Assembly (NCBI GenBank): GCA_028289885.1
Contig: JAQGKX010000076.1
Span: 1 to 42,103 of the forward strand
Direction: 5' to 3'
Origin: Sphingomonadales bacterium
Lineage (GTDB): Bacteria > Pseudomonadota > Alphaproteobacteria > Sphingomonadales > Sphingomonadaceae
Length of the DNA stretch: 42,103 nt
This document shows, piece after piece, positions 29,802-39,292 of the stretch. A program made the position numbers and the translations under genes. Position 1 is the stretch's first letter. Each line of letters starts with the position of its first letter. Under the pieces are notes generated by a model. It had not been told where the DNA came from. It saw only the letters and a program-made list of their open reading frames with translations, and did no database searches.

Positions 29802-31853
29802 ATGAGCACCACGCCCCCCATCGCCCCGCGCCGTCCGACGACCTCGACCCACCACGGCATCGCGCTGTCGGATGATTACGCATGGCTGCGCGATCCGGGC
29901 TATCCCGAGGTGACCGACGCCGAGATCCTCGATCATCTAAAGGCTGAGAATGTTTATTTCGAGGAGCAGATAGCCCCGCAAAAGCCGCTGATCGAAACGC
30001 TGTTCCAGGAGATGAAGGGTCGCATCAAGGAGGACGATGCTTCAGTTCCCGCCAAGGACGGCGCGTATTTATACTGGCGGGCGTTCGAGATGGGCGGTCA
30101 GTATCGCAAATGGTGGCGCAAGCCCGTGACGGGCGGACCCGACGAACTGATCCTCGACGAACCCGCGCTGGCGGAGGGCCATGAATATTTCCGCGTCGGC
30201 GCGATTTCGCTGACGGAGGATGGCCGGTTCATCGCCTATTCGATCGACGACGATGGCTCCGAACGCTTCACCGCCCGCGTCCGCGATCTCCAGACCGGCG
30301 AAATGCTCCACGACGAAGTGGCGGGTACTATGGGAGCGCTCGTCTGGAACGCCGATGGCTCGGCCTTTCTCTACGGTCAGGTAAACGACCAGTGGCGCAT
30401 CGACACGATCAAATTGCATCGCATCGGCACTCCGGTGGCCGAAGACGTGACCATCTATCATGAGGACGATATCGGCTTTCAATGCGGTGCGGGCATGACC
30501 CACGACCGCAAATGGATCGCAGTCGCGACCGGCGACAACACGACCAGCGAAGTGCGTCTGCTTCCCGCCACCGACCCGCTCGCCGAACCGATCCTGATCC
30601 GCGCGCGCAAGGCTGGCGTGGAATATGATGTCGAGACCCACGGCGGCGACCTGTTCATCGTGACCAACGACATCGACACCAACTTTCGCCTCGTCACCGC
30701 GACTGTGGCGGCGCCCGGCGACTGGCAGGAACGCATCGCTCCCCGACGCGAATTCTATCTCACCGACGTATCGTGTTTCGCCGATTTCTTCGTGGTCGAG
30801 GGTCGCGAAAATGGCCTCGACCAGATCGAGATTCACGACTACGCGGGTGGCCCGTCGAAGCGTATCGCCTTTCCGGAAGCAAGCTACACCGCCGGTTTGG
30901 ACGAGAACCCCGAATACGCTGTCGATACGCTGCGCCTGTCCTATGATTCGATGGTCACGCCCGATCGCATCACTGCTTATGACGTCGCCACCGCCGCGAT
31001 GACGACGCTGAAAGAACAGGTCATTCCCTCGGGCTATGACGGCGGCAAATACACGACAGAGCGCGTCGAGATCACCGCCCGCGACGGCACGAAGGTTCCG
31101 GTCTCGATCGTCTATGCCCGGGACTTTCCAAAGGACGGCACCCACCCGCTCTATCTCTACGGCTATGGCGCATACGGCATCGCTATCCCGCCCAGTTTCT
31201 CGGTCACGCGGATCAGCCTGCTCGATCGCGGGTTTGCCTTTGCCATCGCGCATATCCGTGGCGGCGACGACCTTGGCCAGCAATGGCAACTCGATGGCAA
31301 GCTCGAAAAGCGGTGGAATGCGTTTAGCGATTTCGTCGATGTCGGACGCGGCCTGTGCGAACTCGGCTTCTCCTCTCCCGGTAAAGTCTGCGCGGCGGGC
31401 GGTTCGGCGGGCGGCGAATTGATGGGCGTCGTCATAAACACCGACCCCGATCTGTTCGGAGCGGTTGCCGCACACGTGCCCTTCGTCGATGTCCTGAACA
31501 CCATGCTCGATGACACACTGCCGCTGACGCCCGGCGAGTGGCCGGAATGGGGCAACCCGATCACCGACAAGGCCGCGTTCGACCTGATCCGCGATTATTC
31601 CCCTTATGACAATGTGAAGGCGCAGGCTTATCCGCCGCTGCTGATCACTGCGGGCCTGACCGATCCGCGCGTAACCTATTGGGAACCGGCAAAATGGTGC
31701 GCGAAACTTCGGGAACTCAAGACCAACGACAACGTCCTGTTGCTGAAGACCAACATGGGGGCGGGCCACGGCGGCAAGTCAGGGCGCTTTGAATCATTGC
31801 GAGAGACGGCAGAGGAATTTGCATTCTTCCTATGGCAAGCGGGGACGGATTAG
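29802..31853 (+). CDS. S9 prolyl oligopeptidase family (oligopeptidase B-like)
   Basis: 683 aa; 'YGYGAYG', nucleophile elbow 'AAGGSAGGELMG', catalytic His region 'NMGAGHGGKSGR'. Confidence 0.92.
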   Translation: MSTTPPIAPRRPTTSTHHGIALSDDYAWLRDPGYPEVTDAEILDHLKAENVYFEEQIAPQKPLIETLFQEMKGRIKEDDASVPAKDGAYLYWRAFEMGGQYRKWWRKPVTGGPDELILDEPALAEGHEYFRVGAISLTEDGRFIAYSIDDDGSERFTARVRDLQTGEMLHDEVAGTMGALVWNADGSAFLYGQVNDQWRIDTIKLHRIGTPVAEDVTIYHEDDIGFQCGAGMTHDRKWIAVATGDNTTSEVRLLPATDPLAEPILIRARKAGVEYDVETHGGDLFIVTNDIDTNFRLVTATVAAPGDWQERIAPRREFYLTDVSCFADFFVVEGRENGLDQIEIHDYAGGPSKRIAFPEASYTAGLDENPEYAVDTLRLSYDSMVTPDRITAYDVATAAMTTLKEQVIPSGYDGGKYTTERVEITARDGTKVPVSIVYARDFPKDGTHPLYLYGYGAYGIAIPPSFSVTRISLLDRGFAFAIAHIRGGDDLGQQWQLDGKLEKRWNAFSDFVDVGRGLCELGFSSPGKVCAAGGSAGGELMGVVINTDPDLFGAVAAHVPFVDVLNTMLDDTLPLTPGEWPEWGNPITDKAAFDLIRDYSPYDNVKAQAYPPLLITAGLTDPRVTYWEPAKWCAKLRELKTNDNVLLLKTNMGAGHGGKSGRFESLRETAEEFAFFLWQAGTD

Positions 31854-31866
31854 GCCTTACCCACAA

Positions 31867-31932
31867 TGTCATAATACCGTCACAAATCCGCAACGGATTC
31901 GTCACGAAAACTGCCTGTGACTGTCACAATCC
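31867..31932 (+). promoter_or_regulatory. Array of PhoB-box-like half sites with 11-bp phasing
   Basis: GTCAtaatacc (31868), GTCAcaaatcc (31879), gcaacggattc (31890), GTCAcgaaaac (31901), tgcctgtgact (31912), GTCAcaatcc (31923), upstream of porin-pst genes. Confidence 0.75.
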
Positions 31933-31985
31933 CCCGCTACTGACTCGCTGGCCGGGCGATCTGCTCGCGACTCTAGGGGGTTTCA

Positions 31986-33503
31986 ATGTCAATTTCTCGC
32001 CTGCTGCTTGGTGCAGCAAGTCTTTCCACACTCGCATTCGCAATGCCTGCCATCGCGAAGCCCGTGCATCATGCCGCTGCCAAGAAATCAGGTGGAGAAT
32101 CGGCTGAGCTGAAGGCCTTGCGCGAACAGGTCGAGATGCTGACCGCCCGCCTTGACGCACAGGAAGCCGTCACGCTTGGCCAGCAGAATGCCACGCGCGA
32201 CGTTCAGGCGCAGGCTGCTGCTGCAACCGCACAGGCCCAGGCTGCTCAGGCAAGCGCAGTTACCGCCGCCGCTGCTGTTCCCGCTCAGGTAAAGACCGCC
32301 ATGGCCGCCAATGCGCCAAAGGCTTCGCCTGCCGCATGGTTCAACGACACATCGATTTCGGGTCGCATGTATTTCAACGCCAGCACCATCAACCAGCGTC
32401 TGAACGGGCCAAAGACCGCCCAGAGCGGCACCGGCTTCAACATCAAGCGCTTCTACCTCGGCGTCGATCATAAGTTCGACAGCATGTTCTCGGCCAATTT
32501 GACCATGGACGTCGCCAACGTCGTCGGTCGTACATCGGCCGGTAACTTCTCGGGCAACACAATCGTGCTCAACCCGGGCACTGTTGGTACTCCAGGCGTT
32601 CCGATAGGTATTCCAGGTGCTCCGATAGGTACTCCAGGCACGCCCGCGACGCTGACGCAGAGCGACTATGGCCTCGTCGGTCGCGGTTTCTACATCAAGA
32701 AGGCGTATCTGCAGGCCAAGTTCAATCCGGCACTCATCGTTCGTCTGGGTTCGGCCGATCTTCCATGGGTTCCCTATGTTGAGGGCGTCTACGGTTATCG
32801 CCACATCGAGAACACGATCGCCGATCGCACCAGCTTCGCAACATCGGCTGATTGGGGCGTCCACGTTCTTGGCGACCTCGCAGGCGGCATCGTGTCGTAT
32901 CAGGTCTCGGTCGTCGACGGTGGTGGCTATCGCAACGTCAAGGTTACCAAGGCCGTCGATGTCGAAGGTCGCGTATCGGTTGCCTATAAGGGCTTCTTCG
33001 GTGCGGTCGGTGGTTATACCGGGAAGCTCGGCAACGATGTCCAGAACACACCGGTTTTCCACACTGCCAGCCGACTCGACGGCCTGATCGGGTATAAGAA
33101 CAAGCTGTTCACGGTCGGTGGCGAGTATTTCTACGCCAAGAATTATCAGAGCAGCAACACGCCAGCCTATATCACTTCGGCTGTGCTGACCGACAAGGCA
33201 GAGGGCTATTCTGGCTTCGCTTCGGTCAACTTCATGCCGAAGTGGAGCGCCTTCGGACGCTACGACCATATGAAGCCAACGAAGGACGCCTTGCCGAACC
33301 GCAAGGACGATTATTTCAACGTCGGTATCCAGTATAGCCCGGCAAAGATCGTCGATCTGGCGTTCGTGTACAAGCGCGACACCGTCAACGGTGGAATCGT
33401 CAACACGTCGAACGGCAACTTCGGCCTGGCGAACCCTTCGGCTGGTCCAAACAACCGTGGCACCTACGACGAGTTCGGTCTTTTCGGCCAGTTCCGTTTC
33501 TAA
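31986..33503 (+). CDS. Phosphate-selective-type porin (OprO/OprP-like)
   Basis: 505 aa; signal peptide, N-terminal coiled-coil 'ELKALREQVEMLTARLDAQEA', beta-rich body, terminal 'EFGLFGQFRF'; first gene of a pst cluster. Confidence 0.88.
   Translation: MSISRLLLGAASLSTLAFAMPAIAKPVHHAAAKKSGGESAELKALREQVEMLTARLDAQEAVTLGQQNATRDVQAQAAAATAQAQAAQASAVTAAAAVPAQVKTAMAANAPKASPAAWFNDTSISGRMYFNASTINQRLNGPKTAQSGTGFNIKRFYLGVDHKFDSMFSANLTMDVANVVGRTSAGNFSGNTIVLNPGTVGTPGVPIGIPGAPIGTPGTPATLTQSDYGLVGRGFYIKKAYLQAKFNPALIVRLGSADLPWVPYVEGVYGYRHIENTIADRTSFATSADWGVHVLGDLAGGIVSYQVSVVDGGGYRNVKVTKAVDVEGRVSVAYKGFFGAVGGYTGKLGNDVQNTPVFHTASRLDGLIGYKNKLFTVGGEYFYAKNYQSSNTPAYITSAVLTDKAEGYSGFASVNFMPKWSAFGRYDHMKPTKDALPNRKDDYFNVGIQYSPAKIVDLAFVYKRDTVNGGIVNTSNGNFGLANPSAGPNNRGTYDEFGLFGQFRF
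32586..32648 (+). repeat. 21-bp tandem minisatellite inside the porin gene (3 copies)
   Basis: GGTACTCCAGGCGTTCCGATA / GGTATTCCAGGTGCTCCGATA / GGTACTCCAGGCACGCCCGCG, coding GTPGVPI-GIPGAPI-GTPGTPA. Confidence 0.9.
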
Positions 33504-33554
33504 TATCTAACCGTCAACAGCGGCGCGGTGTGCCGCTCACAATGGGAAAACAAT

Positions 33555-34589
33555 ATGTATAAAAAATTCATCTTGGCGTTCGCAGGACTGGCAGTTGCCG
33601 GTGCTGCGGTCGCTGGCGACATCGCCGGTGCCGGCGCTTCGTTCCCGGCTCCCGTCTATGCACGCTGGGCTGAAATGTACCGTGCTTCGACGGGTTCGAA
33701 GCTCAACTACCAGGCCATCGGTTCGGGCGGCGGCATCAAGCAGATCAAGGCATCGACCGTCGATTTCGGCGCCAGCGACAAGCCTTTGAAGCCTGCCGAT
33801 CTTCAGGCTGCCGGCCTGTATCAGTTCCCGACGGTCGTTGGCGGCGTCGTGCCGATCATCAACCTGCCGGGCCTCGCCGCCGGTCGTATCAAGCTGACGG
33901 GTGCCGTCCTCGGTGACATCTTCCTCGGCAAGGTCAGCCGCTGGAACGATCCTGCAATTCAGGGTCTTAACGGCCATCTGAAACTGCCCGGCACGCCAAT
34001 CACCGTCGTCCATCGTTCGGACGGTTCCGGTACGTCGTTCCTGTTCACCACCTATCTGTCGATGAAGAACCCCGAATGGGCTGCCAAGGTTGGCGGCAAC
34101 GATGCTGTTCAGTGGCCAGTCGGTCTTGGTGGCAAGGGCAATGACGGCGTCTCGGCGTTCGTGAAGCAGACGGTTGGTTCGATCGGCTATGTCGAGTTCG
34201 CCTACGCCAAGCAGAACAAGGCGGCCTATGCCTTGGTCGGCAACAAGGCCAACCGTTTCCCACCACCAGTAACCGCCAGCTTCTCGGCTGCCGCTGCCGG
34301 TGCGCAGTGGAACAAGGCTCCGGGCAATTACCTGCTCCTGCTCGATCAGGCTGGTCCGAACGCATGGCCAATCACCGGTGCGACGTTCATTCTGGTTCAC
34401 AAGAACCAGTCGAACGCCGAAACCGGTGCTTCGGTCCTGAAGTTCTTCGACTGGGCCTACAAGACGGGTGACGCTTCGGCTCTCGCACTCGACTATGTTC
34501 CCCTGCCAGCCGCCGTGAAAACACTGGTGCGCAGCCAGTGGGCATCGAACGTCACATCGGGCGGCAAGCCTGTGTACGTAGCAAAATAA
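33555..34589 (+). CDS. pstS: Phosphate ABC transporter substrate-binding protein
   Basis: 'MYKKFILAFAGLAVAGAAVAGDIAGAGASFPAPVYARWAEMY', 'GSGGGIKQIKASTVDFGASDKPL', 'VHRSDGSGTSFLFTTYL'. Confidence 0.96.
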   Translation: MYKKFILAFAGLAVAGAAVAGDIAGAGASFPAPVYARWAEMYRASTGSKLNYQAIGSGGGIKQIKASTVDFGASDKPLKPADLQAAGLYQFPTVVGGVVPIINLPGLAAGRIKLTGAVLGDIFLGKVSRWNDPAIQGLNGHLKLPGTPITVVHRSDGSGTSFLFTTYLSMKNPEWAAKVGGNDAVQWPVGLGGKGNDGVSAFVKQTVGSIGYVEFAYAKQNKAAYALVGNKANRFPPPVTASFSAAAAGAQWNKAPGNYLLLLDQAGPNAWPITGATFILVHKNQSNAETGASVLKFFDWAYKTGDASALALDYVPLPAAVKTLVRSQWASNVTSGGKPVYVAK

Positions 34590-34597
34590 GTGCGAAC

Positions 34598-34627
34598 GGC
34601 GCGGCGGGTCCTTTCAGCCGCCGCGCC
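34598..34627 (+). terminator. Intra-operon hairpin between pstS and pstC (attenuator / partial terminator)
   Basis: GGCGCGGCGG-gtcctttcag-CCGCCGCGCC, 10-bp perfect stem followed by ATTTT. Confidence 0.7.
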
Positions 34628-34644
34628 ATTTTCGTGAAAAACAC

Positions 34645-35604
34645 ATGACAGCAACCGCCTTTCCCGCGCTTCGAAGTTCAGCTTCGAAAGCCCCCGGCGC
34701 TACCAGCGAAATGCTGTTCCGCTGGGCCTGTGCATCCGCAGCGACGCTGCTGCTCGCGACGCTCTCGGGTGTCGTCATCAGCCTCGCGATTGGAGGGTGG
34801 CCTGCTTTCCGCACCTTCGGTTTCGGCTTCATCACCTCATCGGTCTGGGACCCGGTAGGCGAGGTGTACGGCGCTGCCGGTCCGATCGCCGGTACTCTGA
34901 TCACCGCTTTCCTCGCATTGCTCATGGCCCTGCCGCTTGCGATGGGTGCCTCGATCTTCCTGGTCGAATTTGCTCCCGCCCGCCTTTCCAAACCGATCGC
35001 CATGGCCATCGAACTGCTCGCGGGCATCCCCTCGATCGTCTACGGCATGTGGGGCCTGTTCGTCTTTGCCCCATGGTTTGCCGAACACGTTCAGATGCCT
35101 CTCGTCATGGCGGCTGAACCGCGAAGCTGGCTCGAATCCATCGTCAAGGGCGTCCCGAACGGCGCGAACATCTCGACCGCTTCGATGATCCTCGCGATCA
35201 TGATCCTGCCCTATATGGCGGCGGTCTTTCGCGAACTCCTCCTGACGGTTCCCGCACAGGTCCGCGAAGCCGGATACGGCCTCGGCTGCACCCCCTTCGA
35301 GGTCATGAAATCGGTCACTGTTCCCTACGTCGGGCAGGGCATGATCGGCGTCATTATGTTGGGCCTCGGTCGCGCGCTCGGCGAAACGATGGCGGTGACG
35401 TTCATCATCGGTAACGCGCATAGTTTCCCGAAGTCGATGTTCGACTCCGGATCGACGATTGCGTCCACCATCGCCAACGAGTTCGCCGAAGCCTCCAGTC
35501 CGGAACATGTTTCGGCATTGATCGCGCTCGGCCTCGTGCTGTTCGTCATCACCTTCATCGTGCTGGCAATCGCCCGCCTCCTCCTCGCTAGAGCGAAGCA
35601 CTGA
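34645..35604 (+). CDS. pstC: Phosphate ABC transporter permease
   Basis: 319 aa, multi-TM, 'ELLAGIPSIVYGMWGLFVFAPW', 'GLGRALGETMAVTFIIGN'. Confidence 0.95.
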   Translation: MTATAFPALRSSASKAPGATSEMLFRWACASAATLLLATLSGVVISLAIGGWPAFRTFGFGFITSSVWDPVGEVYGAAGPIAGTLITAFLALLMALPLAMGASIFLVEFAPARLSKPIAMAIELLAGIPSIVYGMWGLFVFAPWFAEHVQMPLVMAAEPRSWLESIVKGVPNGANISTASMILAIMILPYMAAVFRELLLTVPAQVREAGYGLGCTPFEVMKSVTVPYVGQGMIGVIMLGLGRALGETMAVTFIIGNAHSFPKSMFDSGSTIASTIANEFAEASSPEHVSALIALGLVLFVITFIVLAIARLLLARAKH

Positions 35605-35605
35605 T

Positions 35606-36460
35606 ATGGCCAAGGAATTCGGCATAGCCCGCGCGCGCAGTCGTCGCGCCATCAACGCCATCTTCGTCGGGGCCTGTGGCTTCGCGACCTTCATCGCACT
35701 CGGCGCGCTGGTCATGATCCTCTGGTCGCTTGTCATCCAGGGCATCGGCGGTCTCGACTCCAAGATATTTACCGAAAGCCAGCCTGCTCCGGGTTCGGAG
35801 GGCGGATTGTCCAACGCGATTACCGGTTCGCTGATCATGTGCGGTCTCGGCATGGTCATCGCGCTGATCGTCGGCATCCTCGCCGGGACATGGCTGTCTG
35901 AATATGGCGGCAAGACGCGCTATGGCCAGATCGTCCGTTTCATGAACGACGTGCTGTTGTCGGCACCGTCGATCCTGATCGGCCTGTTCGTGTACGGCAT
36001 CCTCGTCGCACCGTTCCACGGCTTTTCGGCACTCGCCGGTGCCGTCGCGCTGGGCATCCTCGCTGTCCCCGTTGTCACGCGCACGACCGAGGACATCCTC
36101 AATCTCCAGCCGAACACGCTTCGGGAAGCTGGCATGGCTTTGGGAGCAACGCGCGCCTTCGTCACGCGTACGATCATCTGGCGCGCGGCGGCGGCTGGTC
36201 TCGTCACCGCAGGCCTGCTCGGCTTCGCGCGCATCTCGGGTGAGACCGCACCATTGCTGTTCACCTCACTCGGCAATCAGTTCTTCAGCGTAAACCTCAG
36301 CCAGCCAATGGCTTCCCTGCCGACCACCATCTTCCAGTTCGCCCTGTCGGCGTATGACGACTGGCGCCGTCTCGCATGGGTCGGTGCTCTGCTCATCGCT
36401 ACGGCGGTTCTCTCCATCAATATCATCGGGCGCATCTTGTCCCGGGAAAGTCACCGCTGA
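35606..36460 (+). CDS. pstA: Phosphate ABC transporter permease
   Basis: 284 aa, multi-TM, '[16 protein letters not shown]', '[18 protein letters not shown]'. Confidence 0.95.
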   Translation: MAKEFGIARARSRRAINAIFVGACGFATFIALGALVMILWSLVIQGIGGLDSKIFTESQPAPGSEGGLSNAITGSLIMCGLGMVIALIVGILAGTWLSEYGGKTRYGQIVRFMNDVLLSAPSILIGLFVYGILVAPFHGFSALAGAVALGILAVPVVTRTTEDILNLQPNTLREAGMALGATRAFVTRTIIWRAAAAGLVTAGLLGFARISGETAPLLFTSLGNQFFSVNLSQPMASLPTTIFQFALSAYDDWRRLAWVGALLIATAVLSINIIGRILSRESHR

Positions 36461-37329
36461 TGAACTTCGACATCCAATCCGTGGACACGGACGAGCCGGT
36501 GATGGTCGCCCCAACCGGCGAACTGATCCTCGAAACCAAGAACCTCGACTTTTTCTACGGCAAGACCCAGTCGCTTTTCAGCGTCAATCTGCCGGTCGAG
36601 CGCAACCGCATCACCGCGTTGATCGGACCATCGGGTTGCGGCAAATCGACATTGCTCCGTGCGCTCAACCGCATTTACGACCTGTATCCCGGGCAGCATT
36701 CAACCGGTCGCGTGCTTCTTGAAGGTGAGGACGTGCTGACCGACCGTGCGAGCATCGCCCGGCTAAAGGCTCGCGATGGCAGCACCGATGTCGTCCAGTC
36801 GAACGTCGATCTTGCCCGCCTGCGCGCGCGCATCGGCATGGTGTTCCAGAAACCGACGCCATTCCCGATGTCGATCTACGACAATGTCGCGTTCGGCGTG
36901 AAGCTGTATGAGCGCAAGTCGAAGGCCGACATGGACGTCATCGTCGAACGCTCGCTGACCCGCGCGGCGCTCTGGGGTGAAGTGAAGGACAAGCTATCGG
37001 CATCGGGCCTCAGCCTTTCGGGTGGCCAGCAGCAGCGCCTGTGCGTTGCGCGCGGCATTGCGGTCGAACCTGAAATTCTTCTGCTCGATGAGCCAGCTTC
37101 GGCACTCGATCCGATCTCGACGGCGAAACTGGAAGAAACGCTGATGGCGTTGAAGTCCGATCTTACCATCGTGATCGTGACGCACAACCTTCAGCAGGCG
37201 GCACGTCTGTCGGATCACACCGGCTTCATGTTCCTCGGCAAGATGATCGAATTCGGTCCGACGCCCGATCTCTTTTCGAACCCGCGCGTCAAACGCACGC
37301 GCGATTATGTCACCGGCCGGTTCGGCTAA
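36460..37329 (+). CDS. pstB: Phosphate ABC transporter ATP-binding protein
   Basis: ATG overlaps the pstA stop (TGATG); '[24 protein letters not shown]', '[24 protein letters not shown]', '[29 protein letters not shown]'. Confidence 0.96.
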   Translation: MNFDIQSVDTDEPVMVAPTGELILETKNLDFFYGKTQSLFSVNLPVERNRITALIGPSGCGKSTLLRALNRIYDLYPGQHSTGRVLLEGEDVLTDRASIARLKARDGSTDVVQSNVDLARLRARIGMVFQKPTPFPMSIYDNVAFGVKLYERKSKADMDVIVERSLTRAALWGEVKDKLSASGLSLSGGQQQRLCVARGIAVEPEILLLDEPASALDPISTAKLEETLMALKSDLTIVIVTHNLQQAARLSDHTGFMFLGKMIEFGPTPDLFSNPRVKRTRDYVTGRFG

Positions 37330-37342
37330 GGGAGCGATTCAG

Positions 37343-38044
37343 ATGGTAGAAGACACCCGCCACACGCTCCACGCGTTTGACGACGACCTCGATGCCTTGC
37401 GCGCCTCGGTCGAGAAAATGGGCGAACTGGTCGAAGTGGCAATCGCCTCTGCCATGAAGGCCGTCGCTTCGGTCGATAGTAATGCCGCGAGCCAGATCGT
37501 CACCAGCGATTTGGTGATCGACCAGCTTCAGCTAGGCATCGAACGCGACATCGTCCGCCTCCTCGCGATCCGTGCGCCGTTGGCCGATGATCTCCGCGAC
37601 GTCATCGCTGCGCTGAAAATCGCCGGCGTCCTCGAACGTATCGGCGACTATGCAAAGAACATTGCTCGCCGCGTGTCGGTACTCGGCGATATCAGCGCGA
37701 TCGACAGCCGGGGCATCGTCGCCAGCATGGGAAAATCGGTCGTCACACTCGTTCACGACGCCGTTTCGGCCTTCGCCAAGCGCGATGCAGAAGCCGCCCG
37801 CGATATCGGCGAGCGTGACCAGCATATCGACCAGCTTTACAATGAACTGTCGTTGGCCCTCGTTGCCCAGATGATGAAGGACCCGACCACCATAGGCGTC
37901 TGTACGCATCTCTTATCGGTTGCGAAGGGTCTCGAGCGTATCGGCGACCATGCCACCAACCTTGCCGAGATGGTCTATTTTGCCGCCGTCGGCACGGAAA
38001 TGCCCGAACGAATTCGTTGGTTGGCGACTGAAAAGGTTGGCTGA
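37343..38044 (+). CDS. phoU: Phosphate signalling complex protein PhoU
   Basis: 'HTLHAFDDDLDALRASVEKMGELVEVAI', 'ERIGDYAKNIARR', 'ERIGDHATNLAEMVYF'. Confidence 0.95.
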   Translation: MVEDTRHTLHAFDDDLDALRASVEKMGELVEVAIASAMKAVASVDSNAASQIVTSDLVIDQLQLGIERDIVRLLAIRAPLADDLRDVIAALKIAGVLERIGDYAKNIARRVSVLGDISAIDSRGIVASMGKSVVTLVHDAVSAFAKRDAEAARDIGERDQHIDQLYNELSLALVAQMMKDPTTIGVCTHLLSVAKGLERIGDHATNLAEMVYFAAVGTEMPERIRWLATEKVG

Positions 38045-38053
38045 ATCGAATTT

Positions 38054-38079
38054 GCCGACCCTGATAAAGCGGGGTCGGC
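38054..38079. terminator. Hairpin between convergent phoU and NUDIX genes
   Basis: GCCGACCC-tgataaagcg-GGGTCGGC, 8-bp perfect stem. Confidence 0.65.
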
Positions 38080-38085
38080 GGGTCT

Positions 38086-38601
38086 CTAAAAGATCGCCGG
38101 TGCCAGCAGCAGTAACAGCTTCACGTCGATAACCACGCCCTCGCGGCGTTTGTTGTCGACGAAAGCGGCTATGTCGGTCATCGCGATCCGGTGGACAATG
38201 ATGTCCTCGCCATCGATGCCCCCGCCTTGTCCGACTTTCGTCAGGCCGTGCGCCTTGACCAGCGTGAAGGTCTCCGAAACCATCCCCGGAGACGAAGCGA
38301 ACTTGCCGATTATCTCGATACGATCCGCGCGCCAGCCGGTTTCCTCGACCAACTCGCGACCCGCGGACGTTGCGACATCCTCGCCTTCGGTTTCGTCACC
38401 GACCAGTCCGGCTGGCAGTTCGAGACACCGCGCCTGTAACGGCATCCGGTATTGCTCGACCAGCAGCACATGCCCGTCCTGCACCGCGACTATCACCGCC
38501 GCGCCGATGTTGCGCGCGCGTCCGACATATTCCCATTTGCCGCGGCGCTTGGCGGTAATGTAGCGGCCCTGCCACATGATTTCTTCGAATTCGTCGGTCA
38601 T
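38086..38601 (-). CDS. NUDIX hydrolase (ADP-ribose pyrophosphatase-like)
   Basis: NUDIX box 'GLVGDETEGEDVATSAGRELVEETGW'; ATG at 38601. Confidence 0.9.
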   Translation of the reverse strand: MTDEFEEIMWQGRYITAKRRGKWEYVGRARNIGAAVIVAVQDGHVLLVEQYRMPLQARCLELPAGLVGDETEGEDVATSAGRELVEETGWRADRIEIIGKFASSPGMVSETFTLVKAHGLTKVGQGGGIDGEDIIVHRIAMTDIAAFVDNKRREGVVIDVKLLLLLAPAIF

Positions 38602-38611
38602 CACTTTAGCC

Positions 38612-39292
38612 CTATAATTCAATGAGCCGGTCGGGAAGTTCATCCACATCGTCATCGGCGCGCGGCAAATGTGAGGCGAGGATGACGCCGACCTTTCCGA
38701 TGGCCGCGATCATCCCGTCGGCGATACGTCCGTCGCTGACTTGCCCAACGAGTGCAGCCATCGCATCGCCCCATTCGGTGTCGGGAACACGACTGTGGAT
38801 GGCCTGATCGGCTATGATCTCGGCCATATGTTCGCCTAGCGACAGATAGATCAGGATGCCGGTTCGCCCGGTCGTCCGCCCCTCGGTTCCTACCTTGAAC
38901 AGTTCGAGCGCCCGCCGTCTCACGCGCCGCCGCCGCGTTGCTTTCGGTGTCAGCCACAGCCGCAACGGCATATAGTTCAGGCCATATCGGACCAGCAGGA
39001 ACAGCACCGCCAGCACCGCCCAGAGTATGGTCAGTATGTGCATCAGCGAGGGTTCATGCACCCAGCCGCCGCTCAATAGTCCGAGCAGGCGCAGGTAGAA
39101 ACCGGGCCAAGCCGCAAACGCCGCCAGCGCGACGAACACTGCCAGCACTGCGTATTGCAATCCGGCATCGTGATAACTGTCGGACCGATCCGCGACGATC
39201 GTGACGATCTCTCCCGATGTGCCGGACTCGGCCGCCTTGACCGCATCACTGACCGCTTGCCGTTCGATCTCTGTGGGACGTCGCATTACCAT
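38612..39292 (-). CDS. TPM-domain membrane protein (short type)
   Basis: 'MVMRRPTEIERQAVSDAVKAAESGTSGEIVTIVADRSDSY', TM segments, 'GRTGILIYLSLGEHMAEIIAD'; start overlaps the upstream CDS stop. Confidence 0.82.
   Translation of the reverse strand: MVMRRPTEIERQAVSDAVKAAESGTSGEIVTIVADRSDSYHDAGLQYAVLAVFVALAAFAAWPGFYLRLLGLLSGGWVHEPSLMHILTILWAVLAVLFLLVRYGLNYMPLRLWLTPKATRRRRVRRRALELFKVGTEGRTTGRTGILIYLSLGEHMAEIIADQAIHSRVPDTEWGDAMAALVGQVSDGRIADGMIAAIGKVGVILASHLPRADDDVDELPDRLIEL

Noticed and set aside
30069-31769. 566-aa minus-strand ORF
   Set aside because: Fully antisense to the well-supported S9 peptidase; low-complexity composition typical of GC-rich antisense frames and no recognisable domain.
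32088-33269. 393-aa minus-strand ORF
   Set aside because: Antisense to the porin gene; 'YRSTWNTYRNAWSTN' is only the reverse reading of the 21-bp repeat.
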